Below the pieces are notes generated by a model. It was not told where the DNA came from. It ran no database searches and was given only the letters and a program-made list of their open reading frames with translations. Below are positions 23,795 through 36,577 of a stretch of 64,000 nt of DNA, piece by piece; position 1 is the first letter of the stretch, and every line of letters starts with the position of its first letter. The DNA is from Lasiodiplodia sp. COLG20 (lineage: Eukaryota > Ascomycota > Dothideomycetes > Botryosphaeriales > Botryosphaeriaceae): the NCBI GenBank assembly GCA_009801085.1, contig VNWV01000001.1:5332001-5396000 (forward strand), written 5' to 3'. Position numbers and translations under genes: made by a program.

Positions 23795-26081
23795 GTGAGT
23801 CGACAACTCAGGTAAGGTTACAACGAGATTGATTGCAGGTCGTCTTTCGGCTTTTTTCTTTTCAATCATTCATGTACCTGGCTCAATGAATGTTATAACA
23901 AAGACAGTGAAGTGGAGGTAAGGCAAACAACCAATGCACAGCCTGTTGAGGGATCTCATCGGCGAGAGAGGCGACTTTCAGTTCCAGGCTTTGCACATTA
24001 TCCTTACTATCTATAATTCAAAAAATTTTGGTGTATTGAATACTTTCTATCTGATCTTTGTGCCATCATTACTTACTAATTAATTCATTGCAACTCCGCG
24101 CCTGTGCTTGCAAACCCACACGACTTCGTCCACACCACAAAGACACCTCCTTTAAAAGCTCATACCTCCTTATCTTTCAAACCCCAGTGTCGAAATCACT
24201 CGCCGGAATCGCGATGATGATGAAGATCAAACTAGGTGAAATACGCAAGGACTTCACTTGACCGAAGTCCTTTTCCGGGCGATATTCGCTCAACCACCTG
24301 CTTACGGTCTTACATTCTGAAAGGGTATAAATGCCGAAACCGACGATCGTGCCTATTGTACGAACAATCGTGCATCGCAGAATGTCTCCCGCTTCTTGCC
24401 GATCTTCCGCCTGTGATGTCGCGTCAACTTTCGGTCGTCCCGTGTCTTCTTTGGGCCAAATAAGCTATCCTGATACTGGAAAGATTCATAAATTTGTTAA
24501 ATCTCATCACTGTTCATTGTTACTGCCGAATGTATTTGCCGTGTGTTGTTGCTTTTTCTTCAACATCAAGGCAAGCCCCTTGTATCTCACCACTATAACG
24601 TCATTCATTAATCTTGAAGCGTTACATCATTGCAGCTATTTGGTGTATATATGCGGGTAGTTTTGCTGTTATATTACAAGGAGCAACAGTATTCGGTTCA
24701 TTCACTTGCACTGTTCAACAGAAGTCGTACTCAAATTCACTGGACGCCACCCTCATGAATAGTAGAGGACGAATCGGAGGCCTCATCGTTTAGATATATC
24801 TTTTGACAATCAAGCCACAGTCCGAGGATGCACAGATAAAGGGAAATTATTGAACGAGTGGAGAAGACTACGTGGAAACAAAAGGGAAAAAGGCTGGAAA
24901 AGATGCAACTGAAGCTGTGGTAATACATTTCCCAGCTGACTTCCTTTGTTGGTAGGTTCGATCGTGAAGAGGTGTAATCAGTGCTTTCTCTCGGGTAGCT
25001 CAAAACAACACCCATTTACTTCTTCAGTTTCACGCTACAGCTTTCATCACCGTGAAGCTTAGGGGAGAGCAGATGAACTCGCAGAGTATTTAATTGTCTA
25101 CAAAGCGGTCAGGTGTGTTCTGGCTTGGAAATCCGCGAAACCCTCTGCAAATTTGATTCCGTCACTTGTCAAATTCGACTTCTTTCAGACTTTCTGGGTA
25201 ACTTTGCGAACACCGACTATATGCTTCTAATGGTTGCCCACACTGCTCGTGGTTACTGCACCAGTTGGTTCTGTTAAAGGAATTGGCCACTGGCAATACG
25301 AGAAAATGGTTAAAGGAACACTATTAACGACACGCTAGTAGCACTAGCACTTGTTAGTAGCTTAAAAATAATACGAATGTACTAGTGTCAGGTGCACATG
25401 TGGACACGTTTACTATGGTGTAGCATGTTAATTAGTGCTCCGTATTTTATATGTGAGCTTAGTGCGAAAATGAATATTGGGAGATATGCCCCGGGGACAC
25501 AGCTGGATTGCCAATAAAGTGTCAAAATTTGGACGATTATATCTTATAAGATCTTCCCCAGATAAAAAAGCTGGATACGGTAAGATAACCGGATTAAGGA
25601 GTTAATCAGCTATAATAATGCCACACTTAAATCGAAATGGAACTAGCTCTAAAGCAGATGTATGTCGACCTATCTGGGGGGTACGGCTTTCGGGCGAATG
25701 GCCTAGGTATTTTAAGCGGATTTGCAAGCTGATATGGAGTAGTAGTATAAGTAACTAATAGTAAATTGAAGCGTAGACATTGAGTATAAAAACTAGTACT
25801 TCGTGGAGGGGTTAGAATAATTAAATGTAGGGCTAGAAAAGTAGCCGCCTTGTGGATAACCGACCGTAACTCCCAATGGTTGCTGAGTTTAAAGCCTACC
25901 CTGTGATTGTGGATACGTAAAATCCTTCGGACCGAAAGCGAGCTTGCGCCCTATGACTGACAAGCCGAAACGTCACTAAAATAAGCAGAGCTCTGCAGCT
26001 TCTGTTCATCCTCAACAACCATCAACCAAGTATCAATCCACCCGTATTCTGCCTCCTCAATCGCCAGAGAAATCAGAAAAA
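23795..26081. other. 2.3-kb gene-poor AT-rich region
   Basis: No coding sequence is supported. The part from about 25,240 to 25,930 is especially rich in TA steps, with stops in every frame, and resembles a decayed repeat. Confidence 0.5.
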
Positions 26082-27441
26082 ATGACCGTCTCCGACTTTC
26101 ACGAACTTCCCACCGACCAGCGGCCATGGCGCAGCACTCCGCTGGTGGAATCTGTCGCACTTTCCAATGCGGCTGGATGGTACGCAGACCTTCCTCAATC
26201 CTCATGACGCGTTATCAAAAACGACTGACCCACAAAAAGCAGAGTGTTCCTTAAACTTGAGAACCTCCAGCCCTCGGGCTCTTTCAAGTCCAGGTAGGTC
26301 AAGAAGATGTTCCTTTTTTTATAAAAAAAAATAAGAAAAGAACGACGCCACGTACCTCATTACCATTCCCGTTCCCACCCGACCACACCTCCCACCACGC
26401 CACCTGTCACGTGCCATTCGCCCCATCCATCTCCCAACAACTCCACCAACCACAAGGAAGCTCGATAAAATGGGACCAAAAAAAAAAAGAAATTCCAACA
26501 GCAGAGAAGAACCCAAACCCACTAACCCCGATAAAAATAAAAATAGAGGCGTCGGCAACTTGATGATGCAAGCGCTTCTGCGCTCGCCGTCTCCATCCAG
26601 CGTGCACTTCTACTCGTCGTCGGGCGGCAACGCGGGGCTGGCCGCGGTGCGCGCGGCCGTCACGCTGCGGCGGCCGGCCACCATCGTCGTGCCGCTGTCG
26701 ACCAAGCCCTTCATGATCGCCAAGCTGCGCGCCGCTGGCGCCCGCGACGTCGTCCAGGTCGGCGCCACCTGGGCCGACGCCGACGCGCACCTGCGCGAGG
26801 TGGTGCTCGCCGAGGCGGAGAAGAAGGGTGAGGTTGGCGTGTACGTGCCGCCGTTCGACCACGAGGACATCTGGGAGGGGAACAAGAGCATCGTGCACGA
26901 GGCGCGGGCGCAGTTGGAGGAGGTGGGGTTCGAGGGCGGGAGGCCGGCCGCCGTCGTGTGCAGTGTGGGTGGTGGGGGGTTGTTTAACGGCGTTTGTAGG
27001 GGCGTCGAGGAGGCCGGGTGGGGGGCGCAGGGCACGAAGGTCGTTGCGGTCGAGACGCAGGGCGCGGCGAGTCTGAATGAGAGTGTGAAGGCGGGCAAGC
27101 TGGTGACCCTGCCGGGGATCACCAGTTTGGCGACGAGCTTGGGGGCGGTGAGGGTGAGCAAAGTGGCTTACGCAAATGCGTTGAAAGATTACGCGAGGAG
27201 TGTGGTGTATAGTGATGGCGAGGCGGCGATGGGATGCCTGAGGCTGGCCGATGAGGAGAGGTTGTTGGTTGAGTTGGCGTGTGGAGTGTCGGCGACGGCT
27301 TGCTTTGGTGGGCGGCTGGAGAAAGCGGTGGGGCGGAAGCTGGGTAAAGAAGAGGCCGTTGTGATTGTGGTTTGTGGAGGAAGTAATGTATCGGTGGAGA
27401 TGTTGGCAGAGTGGCGGAAAGAGCATGAGGGTGTGGAATAA
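26082..27441 (+). CDS. PLP-dependent L-serine/L-threonine dehydratase
   Basis: Three exons, 26082-26179, 26240-26293 and 26547-27441, join in frame to 348 aa. Exon 1 gives PWRSTPLVES. Exon 2 gives FLKLENLQPSGSFKSR with the Schiff-base Lys. Exon 3 starts GVGNLMMQAL and carries SSSGGNAG and the phosphate-binding loop CSVGGGGLFNG. This is the fold-type II serine dehydratase family (yeast CHA1, mammalian SDS), which deaminates Ser/Thr to pyruvate/2-oxobutyrate and ammonia in the cytosol. Length matches the family (~330-350). Intron 2 (253 nt) contains A-rich low-complexity sequence and an in-frame ATG at 26470 that opens a false longer start. Intron 1 uses the acceptor AAAAAG, weak but the only one restoring the AAG-C-RVFLKLE text. 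Confidence 0.88.
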
Positions 27442-29347
27442 ACAACCAGTACGCTGTACTTCCATGATATATGATATAAATAGATCTCGATGCTGCAGTG
27501 TAGATCTAGATAAAATTTTAACAAGACCTACTACTGAAGAAGAACGGCCATGTTGTCCCTGGAATTAAAACTCATCATATAAATTCAGACGCTTCAGGCA
27601 TCTCGTCGACATTTCCAGGTTGTTTCAGGCAAACAGATGTCTATAAAAGCAACTCAAAGCTAAGTACCCCATTCTTCCCTTGAATATGGCACGTGTCCTA
27701 CTCGAGGACGATGCATTGCAACGCACATGCACTTTCTGGCGCCTCTTCTTGAGTTCGCTTCGCTGTTGAGTTGTGCTGTATTCTCTCGAAACGCTTAATC
27801 AAATATGCTCGGATTTTGTTAGCATCGATTAAAAGCGATGCTACGCATCAACTTCCGTGGCTACTACTTCCTATACTCGCAACCATTAATGCTTTACAAA
27901 ACTCCCAGCTTCTCTAAGTCATGTGCACAAAGATATGAAATAAAAGACACAAAAGACGGCCACACAGTAGCCATGGATTCTTGCCGATTTTCGTAGTCGA
28001 AATCTTGCGTGTGGAAGTCAACACGTCCGTCTCCCCACAGAAGCCATTGAAACTATATCTACTAGTCCAGCAGGACTGCAGTGACGGAACAGCTGCCACA
28101 CCTTATCAAGTGACAACATGCACTTTTAACTTTAAGACAAGATGAGTCTGGTGATGAACCATAATGAAAACACTAAACTCGTTATCTATTGTTGTTGAGA
28201 AGTAGGAGAGGACACTTTAATCTACTGAAAGCGTCCTAGCGTAAGGTATCAGGGAATAATACACTGTTTTCTGGAGAAGAATTTGCAAGATTGATCGATC
28301 CATTTTACTATCACCCGCGTTAGATGCATGCCGAAAGTTGACACAATTAATCGACTACTGCCGGTGCTATAGGGATTCCTGCATCATCATCATCATCATC
28401 ATAAGATGACGATTCTCAACGCCACTAACTCATGCCGCTTATCAATATCAACCTACTCAAGTGATGCTTGCATAGTCTTCAGATAATAGTACCTGGTGAA
28501 CGGAGATGTGGCCATCTGGCACATCTTGGCGAACAAACGAAGGCGAAGGAAAGTGAAGTCAGGCCAAGTCACTTTCAGCTAGATAAGGCTGACCATTGTC
28601 ATCTGTCTTGGGCTAAGCTCTGTGGAAGGGCGCTCCAATTTATACTGCTCGCTGTAGTGATTAACAAAGCCTTTGCCCTATGTTACATCAGGGCCAAGAA
28701 TGTCACCGGGCTAATCCGCTGCGTGAGATCCACATGCGCAAGCCAAGATCTCCATTGTAAAAGTTGGACAAACTCATTCGTAGTCACGAGTTTCATACGT
28801 TTAAGCTTTCCCCTGTAAACGACGCTACACTTTTTCTTTCTAAGTCCATAAATGTGAGGATTCAACTTGAACGAATACACCCAGAACATTGGGCTCAAAT
28901 ACTCACATGAGCGGAGCAAGTTGTACTGGAAAGGTCGCATTCTTTGTTGGCAATTTTGCGGGAACCAAATCTACAGCGCTGGGTACCGTAGTCTTCGTCG
29001 TCAAACCTCGCCCGGCTTCTTCACTCATATTCGGACAGATAACATGTGGTCTTGAGCTTGAAATGCCAAAGAAAAGTCTTTTGTTCCGATTCTCTCTCAA
29101 AACTTGGCTAGATCTCCTTGATCTCATGGTTTATGGTATCTCCTTGCAAACCATATCTCAGTATCCTCACCTCAACAATACCCATTTTTTACACTTGTTT
29201 TCAGCCGACCTCCATACAACCATCAGTAACTAAAAAAAAAAGTAAACGCCAAACACCGTCGTGGCTTTTGTATTGCCATCAGGGAATCCAGAAGGCAAGC
29301 GCCACATGAGACAAATATCGTAATTCCATGGTACAAAAATGATGAAT
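27442..29347. other. 1.9-kb intergenic region
   Basis: Between the serine dehydratase 3' end and the 3' end of the minus-strand cystathionine lyase. No gene is supported. It contains a (CAT)7 microsatellite. Confidence 0.6.
28382..28402 (+). repeat. (CAT)7 microsatellite
   Basis: Seven perfect CAT units lie in noncoding sequence. Confidence 0.95.
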
Positions 29348-30895
29348 CTACTGCTTCTCCGCAGGAGCCGTGCCCGCGGCCTCAGGCTCTTTGAAACCGT
29401 CAGCAGCGATCTGCTGGCCTTCAGCAGTACCCGACGCGGCCGGGTCGGTCGATTCGAGAGAGGAGATGCCGTTCATAGTGACCTTGACGGCGCCAGCTTG
29501 GACGAGCTTTACATCGTGTTAGCATAATTGTACCCAGTACTTGAATCGAAATTGAGTAACTTACCGCTCTCCTCAAGTCATCAATGAGATCGTCCGCATC
29601 CTCGATACCGACGCACAACCTGATAATATCCTCAGGCATGTTTCTCTCAGCACGCGTCTTCGCATCGATACTGGCGTGGCTCATGCGGCAAGGCATGGAA
29701 ATGAGCGAGTTGACGCAACCGAACGACACCGAGATAGCCCACAGACGGGCGCTCTCGACGATGCGCTCGCTCACCTCGACGTTGCCGGTCTCGAAGCTGA
29801 GCACGGCGCCGGCGCCGCGCGCCATGCTCCAGTGCAGGTCGTACTGCGGGTGGCTCTTCAGGCCGGGGTAGCGCACGCGGAAGCCGGCCTCGTTCTGCAG
29901 GAACTCGGCGATGCGCTGAGCGTTGGCCTGCTGCTTCTCCATGCGCACACCCAGAGTCTTGATGCCGCGCATCAGCAGCCACGAGTCGAAGGGACTCAGA
30001 CCGCAGCCCGACGCGTTGATGGTGAAGAATAGCTTATCACCCAGCGCCGCGTCGTTGACCGCCAACACACCCGCCATGACGTCGTGGTGGCCTGACAGGT
30101 ACTTGGTGCCCGATTCGTACACAATGTCGGCGCCCAGCTCGAGCGGGTTCTGCAGCATCGGAGACAGCATGGTGTTGTCTACGGCGACGATAGCGGCCGG
30201 GTTGGCGGCGTGCGTTGCCGACGCGATCGTCGGGATGTCGACGATCTTGATGAGCGGGTTCGTCGGCGTCTCGAGCAGCACCATAGCCGTCTTCGCGCCA
30301 ACGACGGCTTGCACTGCGGCCGGGTCGGTGGTGTCGACGTGGTGTACGATGATGCCGCCGTTGGTCGAGAGGTACTTGAGCAGGCGGTTGGTGCCGCCGT
30401 ACAAGTCGTCACCCGTCACCACCTCGTCGCCAGGTCGAAGCATGCGAGTGATGACATCTAGCGCTCCCATACCAGACGAGACGACGAGGGCGCGCCGTGC
30501 GCTCATGATCTTGGCGAGATGGCGCTCGAGGTGGGTGCGCGTGGGGTTACCGGAACGTGTGTAGTCATACTCTCCGCCGCCGCTGCCGGAGTCCTGCTTG
30601 AACGTCGCAGTCTGCGGAAAACCGGTAAGCACATGCAAAGCCGAAACTACTAGCAGTGCCAATGGAGACGGGCGATACAAAATTGCAGCCTTACCTGGTA
30701 GATGGGTGTGCTGGAGGCATTGTACTGGTCACTGCTCTCGGTGTAGACCAGCTCGGTCGCGAGAGCGTACTTCCGACCAGTGTGCGGGCTGCTGGGCGCC
30801 GGGCTGGGAGGCAGGTTGTGGCCATCCAAATCGACCGTCTGCATGGTCTTGCCCAGCGGGCCAGTCTTCTTGGGGCCGTCGTTCGGGGCGGACAT
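29348..30895 (-). CDS. STR3: Cystathionine beta-lyase (Cys/Met metabolism PLP enzyme)
   Basis: Three exons on the minus strand, 30895-30695, 30611-29565 and 29506-29348, join in frame to 468 aa. The junction STPIYQ|TATFKQ and the text EYDYTRSGNPTR, SSGMGALD and YESGTKYLSGHHDVMAG (PLP Lys) identify the fold-type I Cys/Met family. The combination with HHDVMAGV is closest to fungal cystathionine beta-lyases (yeast STR3, Aspergillus metG), which cleave cystathionine to homocysteine in methionine synthesis. A cystathionine gamma-lyase is the main alternative. The Ala/Glu-rich C-terminal tail after NGISSLESTDPAA is longer than in bacterial enzymes. The long open frame running past 29564 into 29421 reads through intron 2 and is false. 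Confidence 0.85.
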
Positions 30896-31570
30896 GGTGT
30901 GCGGGAATGCGGGAGTGCTGGAATAAGGTTTGCGGCGAATCGAAGGTGGCGGACGTCAGCAGAGGGGACGGTGGGCGAGGCCGACGACGGAGGGCCTCAA
31001 TTGATGGAAATTGGCCGGACTGTGTTGAAGCGGAGGGATGCGGTGAGAACTGGAGAAGGTGAGAGAGAAATAGGGCGCAGCAGATTGGAGAGAGTCTCGG
31101 AAGCTGCAGGTACGTATCCGGCTGGGGTGGAGCACAAACCGTGGGGTCATAAGCCGAAGACTCATTCTTCGCGATGGCGTCAGATCCTGTGCCGCTCATT
31201 CGCTCCGAAGTCGCTCACTCGGCGGCGCTAAAGTCGTTGCCGCATGACTCCGCCAACCATGCGAAATATCTCGACATTCGAGTTGCACATTGCCCAAGAC
31301 TTCCGCTCCCATGACCATTGTATCCAAGATTCCAGTTAAATACGCGCGAATGCAAGCTTTTGGGGGTCCACCGCATGGCTCGATAAACCGTGAAATCATA
31401 CTTTGCTGCAGCATGGCTCCTTAAAAACTCCATATTCCCCTGTGTTCGAGGTACCCAAATGCGCCGATCCTGCTAAATCCCTATAAAAAGTCTGTAAAAG
31501 AAGATAAATGCCGAGCCATATACGGTAGGCTGGAGGATATGAAGGTGAAAACGCAAAAACTCGCATGAAA
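30896..31570. other. Intergenic
   Basis: The cystathionine lyase promoter and the 3' flank of the DUF2415 gene. Short overlapping open frames only. Confidence 0.6.
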
Positions 31571-33752
31571 TCATCTCGGTTGCACCGCACCCCATCCCTT
31601 GCGGCCCCGCACGTCAATCTCGAACTCGAAGATGCCCTCCTCAGTGCCAACGTACAGCTTCCGCCCATCTTCACTCATTGCCAGCCCTGCAGTTCTCACA
31701 CCAAAGGCTGGATTGAAGCGGCCAGACATGCCGACTCGCCGGCCAATCACGCCATAGTCATCGAAACCACGAGATGCAGTCTGCATGTTGCGTGCGCGTT
31801 CACGTGTTCGAGCCATCTGTCTCAGCCGGCCCATATCGATTAGGGGATCCATAGACCGTGGAGCAGACGTGGTGTTGGCATTGCTCGGGCGAGCAGCTGC
31901 TGGTGGCTCGGGGCCTGTTGCTAGAGCCGCTTCAATTGTGCGCCATGCCTCAGAGGAGCTAAAACTTCGCGCACCAGTGTTCGACGAAGACCGATTGGCA
32001 TCGTCGCTTGTGCTACTACCAATGGTGAGGATCACGGACGGTTGCCGACGTGGCGGATGTGGGGGGACGTACGAGCCGCTCTCACGTTCACGTTCGCTGC
32101 GGTCGCGGAGGAAGTCTCTGAGGGAGCCGAGAGACGGCAGAGCTATGTTTCTGCCTTCGTTGCTGCGGTTCCTGGTCAAAGACGGGAAGTTGTCTGACGA
32201 GAGTTCTGCTCTCTGTTCCCGTGATTCGCCAGTCGTGCTTGGATAGTTGATGCTGCGAGGGATCGAGGCAATCCTTTCACGTTCGCGCTGCACGATGTCT
32301 CGGTGTTCTCTGGTGCGTAGCGCATCGAGGATGGAGCGCTCTTGTGCTGTCAAGCCGTGCGGGTCATTATCCGACTCGACGACCCCAGCATGTCGCCTTC
32401 GCTGGAGAACCGCACTCATGAACTCACCGACAACCTCGAGCGCTGCCGAAGTATCATTTGCCGCTGACGCCAATGCCCGTCTGTGCCTATTGATGAGATC
32501 TTGCTCCTGATTCAACTCTGACTCCAACCGCGCAATTTCGCGATTCCGCTCGTTGTTCGATGACTCGCTGGCATCTTCCACGTCGATCAACTGCGTATCA
32601 ATTTTGATGACGCTGTCCTCCTTGGGATCCAAAGACAGAACCTGCCGGGCCAGAAGCCCCTCTCTTAGATCTGCAACACACACTCTCGCCTGGTCTTCGG
32701 CCCAGATCAAAAGATCCCATGGCTGAGGCGAGAAGCACATGGTGCGCACTGCACCAGGGCCGTGCGAGGTGTCAGGGCGCGTTGAGCGGATGACCTGGAC
32801 GATCGCGTCTTCGCCAAATTCGCTTGCTCTCAGGAGATCCGTGTCGAATACTGAGATATAGCCACACTCGGAGCCCACTGCACAAAGTTTCCCTGATGGA
32901 GACCACGCAGTCGTGAAATAGCCTGTAGTTGACGAGTTCGCCGGAAGGTGCAGCATCGCAACGCATATTTTCGTCCATTCGGAGTGGCCTCCCCCCGCTG
33001 TTGTGTCCGTTTTGGTGGATTGCGTCCTCTGCCTCGACCCGGAGCGCTCAAAGAAGAAGGCTTGATGGTAGTCACCGACAGCAACCATTAGGTTACCATC
33101 CGGCGAAATTGAAGCATGGTTCATGGGGAAGGGCAGGTCCAGTACAGCCTCCTCTAATCCATGTGTTAGACAGTAGACTCGGACAGTCTTGTCATTGTTG
33201 GTGAGGACTGCGACTACCTCATCCTCTCCTCCTTCCTCTGCGCTGGCCAGCTTATGGATTGATATTGAGTTCACAATCTCTTCTCCGATCCTCTCCAATT
33301 TCACTGTTGGGGTTGAAGCAGCCGGGCGACCAAGGGGGCGGTTTCCGAGATCCAGTGGCAAGAGGGCGTCGACGTCTGCAGCCAAGGAGGACCCGCCGGT
33401 GAGCTTGACCGCAGCAAAGTGACCCTCGTCCTCACCGCCGCAACATAGCCAGCCATGCCCGGATGCCGTGCATCGCGTGTCGAACGGGAGGGTCGCGATG
33501 TGGGTGCGCTTCTGGGTCGAAGTGTTGAGAGAGAATAGCTCGGCGCCACTGGCGTAGTAGAGGACGTCTTCGCCCTCACAGCTGATGTAGTGGCGAAGCT
33601 GGTAGTGGGCGACGGGTATTGATAGAGGGTATAGTGTTTTGAGCGGGAGGACAAGAGAATCTGTCTCACGGAAGCTGTGCGAGGAGCTATCAGCGGGGGT
33701 CCTGAGCGCGCGGAAGCAGCGCGCCCACTCACAGATAGTCGTCAACAGCCAT
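31571..33752 (-). CDS. WD40-like protein with DUF2415 segment
   Basis: Two exons on the minus strand, 33752-33733 and 33686-31571, join to 711 aa. The tiny first exon encodes MAVDDYL and splices in frame to SSHSFRETDS. Using the longer open frame instead would start inside the intron. Residues 30-350 show WD40-style blade repeats (ISPDGNLMVAVGD, WSPSGKLCAVGSECGYISVFD). The segment at ~316-349 (GAVRTMCFSPQPWDLLIWAE) fits DUF2415. A coiled, charged region follows (~390-420), then a low-complexity Ser/Arg region, and a final blade (GRKLYVGTEEGIFEFEID) that could close the propeller. It is probably a scaffold; partners are unknown. It is divergent from mtHsp70 with a 0.7-kb shared upstream region. 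Confidence 0.8.
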
Positions 33753-34455
33753 TATCAACTGCTGGTGAATTTAGTCGATGCAGGTGTGCAACATTGTCAT
33801 GGGAGGTTGCTGAGATTCAGAAGTTGCATCAGGCACGCATGAGCCGGCGAACGCTCATACGTCACCCGGCTCGGCGAGCGAGAAGCAGAGATCGGATGAG
33901 AGACGGGACGAGTCACGGGCTGCGCGGGTTGCAGCTAGGGCAGGATAGAGTTCAAGCAGTGCAGAGAGTGATGATGTATTGCAGTGTCACACAGGACGGG
34001 AGCTCTAAGGTCGGACGGGGCGAGCGAGGTGTGAAGGGAGCGCCTCTGGGCTCTGTCGCCGCCGCACGAGTCGCGCCGCCCGCACGGTGGACGCACGTGA
34101 TGGTGACATGTTTTGCGCAGTCGCGAACGGCAGCGCGCGCGCTTCCAATTGCGAACGAAGATTTCTCGGGCGCATGCGCCGGGCAGGCCGCCTTCTCTGC
34201 ATCATCGCTGGTCGCTTGTCCCGTTCCGCGGCAATTGGCCACTCGGCATCCCGGAGCTGCGCGTGCACAAGGATTGGCGCACTGACTAGCGCGGCGTAGA
34301 AGAGCTTCGAATGCTCAACTTTTTCTCTTGACCTCGCCTTCCCTCATCATCACCACCATCCCATTTATACCCCATCCCTCCTCCTCCATCCCCGTGTTCC
34401 TTTCGTCACCGCCCGCTGCTTGCGACGACCTCTTCGTTGAGCGCTCCCGTCCACA
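33753..34455. promoter_or_regulatory. Divergent promoter region, DUF2415 gene and mtHsp70
   Basis: This 703-bp gap holds both 5' regions. Toward the Hsp70 side it becomes CT-rich, with an ATTTATACCCC TATA-like element about 90 bp before the ATG. I found no perfect three-unit heat-shock element by eye. Confidence 0.5.
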
Positions 34456-35122
34456 ATGCTGTCCTCGAGGCTATCCAGAACTGTGAGTCCGCGCCGGCCA
34501 TGACGCGCGCGCCCAAATGCTAACACTTGCGCCAGTTCCTGCCGCGGGCTTCCGCCCTCAGCCGCGTCTCTCCCATCACCAAGACCCCTCTCGGCTCGTC
34601 GTTCGTGAGACGGTATGCGGAGGAGGCTCAAGAGAAGGTCAAGGGCCAGGTCATCGGCATTGACCTTGGTACCACCAACTCTGCCGTCGCCGTGATGGAG
34701 GGCAAGACGCCGCGCATCATTGAGAACTCTGAGGGTATGTCATCAATTTCTTCGCGCGCCGCGACTCCGCTCACAATTGCGCCACAGGTACCCGCACCAC
34801 TCCCTCCGTCGTTGCTTTCACCAAGGACGGCGAGCGTCTGGTTGGTGTCGCCGCCAAGCGCCAGGCTGTTGTCAACCCCGAGAACACTCTCTTCGCCACC
34901 AAGCGTTTGATCGGCCGCAAGTTCACCGATGCCGAGGTCCAGCGCGACATCGGTCAGGTGCCCTACAAGATTGTTCAGCACTCCAACGGCGATGCGTGGC
35001 TCGAGGCCCAGGGCGAGAAGTACTCGCCCGCCCAGATTGGTGGCTTCGTTCTCGGCAAGATGAAGGAGACCGCTGAGGCCTACCTCGGCAGGAACGTCAA
35101 GAACGCCGTTGTTACCGTCCCT

Positions 35123-35160
<38 letters not shown>

Positions 35161-36577
35161 CGCCGGTCAGATCTCTGGTCTGAACGTCCTCCGTGTCGTC
35201 AACGAGCCTACTGCTGCCGCGCTCGCCTACGGTCTTGAGAAGGAGTCTGACCGCGTCATTGCTGTCTACGATCTCGGTGGAGGTACCTTCGATATTTCCA
35301 TCCTCGAGATCCAGAACGGCGTTTTCGAGGTCAAGTCCACCAACGGTGACACCCACCTTGGTGGCGAGGACTTCGATATTACCCTCGTCCGCCACCTCGT
35401 CCAGCAGTTCAAGAAGGAGCAGAGCATCGATCTCTCCAACGACCGCATGGCCATTCAGCGTATCCGTGAGGCCGCTGAGAAGGCCAAGATCGAGCTGTCT
35501 TCTTCCCTCTCCACCGACATCAACCTCCCCTTCATCACTGCCGATGCTTCGGGTCCCAAGCACATCAACACCAAGCTCACCCGTGCTCAGCTCGAGGGTC
35601 TCGTCGACCCTCTGATCAGCCGCACTGTCGAGCCCGTTCGCAAGGCCCTCAAGGACGCCAACCTTCAGTCCAAGGACATCCAGGAGGTCATCCTTGTTGG
35701 TGGTATGACCCGTATGCCCAAGGTTACCGAGTCTGTGAAGAGCATCTTCGGCCGTGACCCCGCCAAGTCGGTCAACCCCGATGAGGCTGTCGCCATTGGT
35801 GCTGCTATCCAGGGTGCTGTCCTTTCCGGTGAGGTTACCGACGTTCTCCTGCTCGATGTCACTCCCCTCTCCCTCGGTATCGAGACCCTCGGCGGTGTCT
35901 TCACCCGTCTGATCAACCGCAACACCACCATCCCCACCAAGAAGTCCCAGGTCTTCTCCACCGCCGCCGACTTCCAGTCCGCTGTCGAGATCAAGGTCTA
36001 CCAGGGTGAGCGTGAGCTCGTCCGCGACAACAAGCTCCTCGGTAACTTCCAGCTCGTTGGCATTCCTCCTGCCCACCGTGGTGTTCCTCAGATCGAGGTC
36101 ACCTTCGATATTGATGCCGACTCGATCGTCCACGTCCACGCCAAGGACAAGTCCACCAACAAGGACCAGTCCATCACCATCGCCTCTGGCTCTGGTCTTT
36201 CGGACTCTGAGATCGAGAACATGGTGCAGGATGCTGAGCGCTACCAGGAGCAGGACAAGGAGCGCAAGGCCGCCATTGAGGCTGCCAACCGCGCCGACTC
36301 CGTCTTGAACGACACCGAGAAGGCCCTGAAGGAGTTCGAGGATCGCCTTGACAAGACCGAGGCTGGCAAGATCCGCGAGAAGATCGACTCGCTCCGTGAG
36401 TTCGTCACCAAGTCTCAGGCTGGTGAGGGTACCGCCACCGCCCAGGACCTCAAGGAGAAGACCGACGAGCTCCAGTCCGCTTCCCTGAGCCTCTTCGACC
36501 AGATGCACAAGGCCCGCTCCGAGCAGCAGGGTGAGCAGCAGCAGCAGCAGCAGGGTGAGGGCGAGAAGAAGGAGTAA
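34456..36577 (+). CDS. SSC1: Mitochondrial Hsp70 chaperone
   Basis: Three exons, 34456-34482, 34536-34734 and 34788-36577, join in frame to 671 aa. The N-terminus (MLSSRLSRT, then [11 protein letters not shown]) is an Arg/Ser-rich mitochondrial presequence. The ATPase domain has [35 protein letters not shown] and GGMTRMP. The substrate-binding domain starts after [16 protein letters not shown], and a helical lid ends in a Gln-rich tail ([15 protein letters not shown]). This matches matrix Hsp70 (SSC1) of the TIM23 import motor and matrix folding, and not cytosolic Hsp70, which ends in EEVD. Codon use is strongly biased to C-ending codons, as in highly expressed genes. A 626-codon antisense open frame across it is a consequence of this bias. 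Confidence 0.96.

Noticed and set aside
26470..26546. ATG-started N-terminal extension of the serine dehydratase (KKKR/Asn-rich)
   Set aside because: This is intron 2 sequence. Splicing joins GSFKSR to GVGNLM and restores the PLP-Lys region that the extension lacks.
26407..27465. 352-codon frame antisense to the serine dehydratase
   Set aside because: It mirrors a GC-biased coding exon and is rich in His/Arg/Pro. The sense strand has full family motifs.
29421..29563. C-terminal extension of cystathionine beta-lyase ending RPGRVGYC
   Set aside because: It reads through a GTAAGT...AAAG intron. Splicing gives LVQAGAVKVTMNG, a normal end.
31571..33745. Start of the DUF2415 gene at 33745 (MTTICEW...)
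   Set aside because: That N-terminus is translated intron. A GTGAGT...GATAG intron joins MAVDDYL to SSHSFRE in frame from an ATG at 33752.
34628..36508. 626-codon open frame antisense to mitochondrial Hsp70
   Set aside because: Long antisense frames opposite Hsp70 genes are a known effect of strong codon bias (few TTA, CTA or TCA codons on the sense strand). The translation is a biased Val/Gly/Leu/Asp sequence with no domain.
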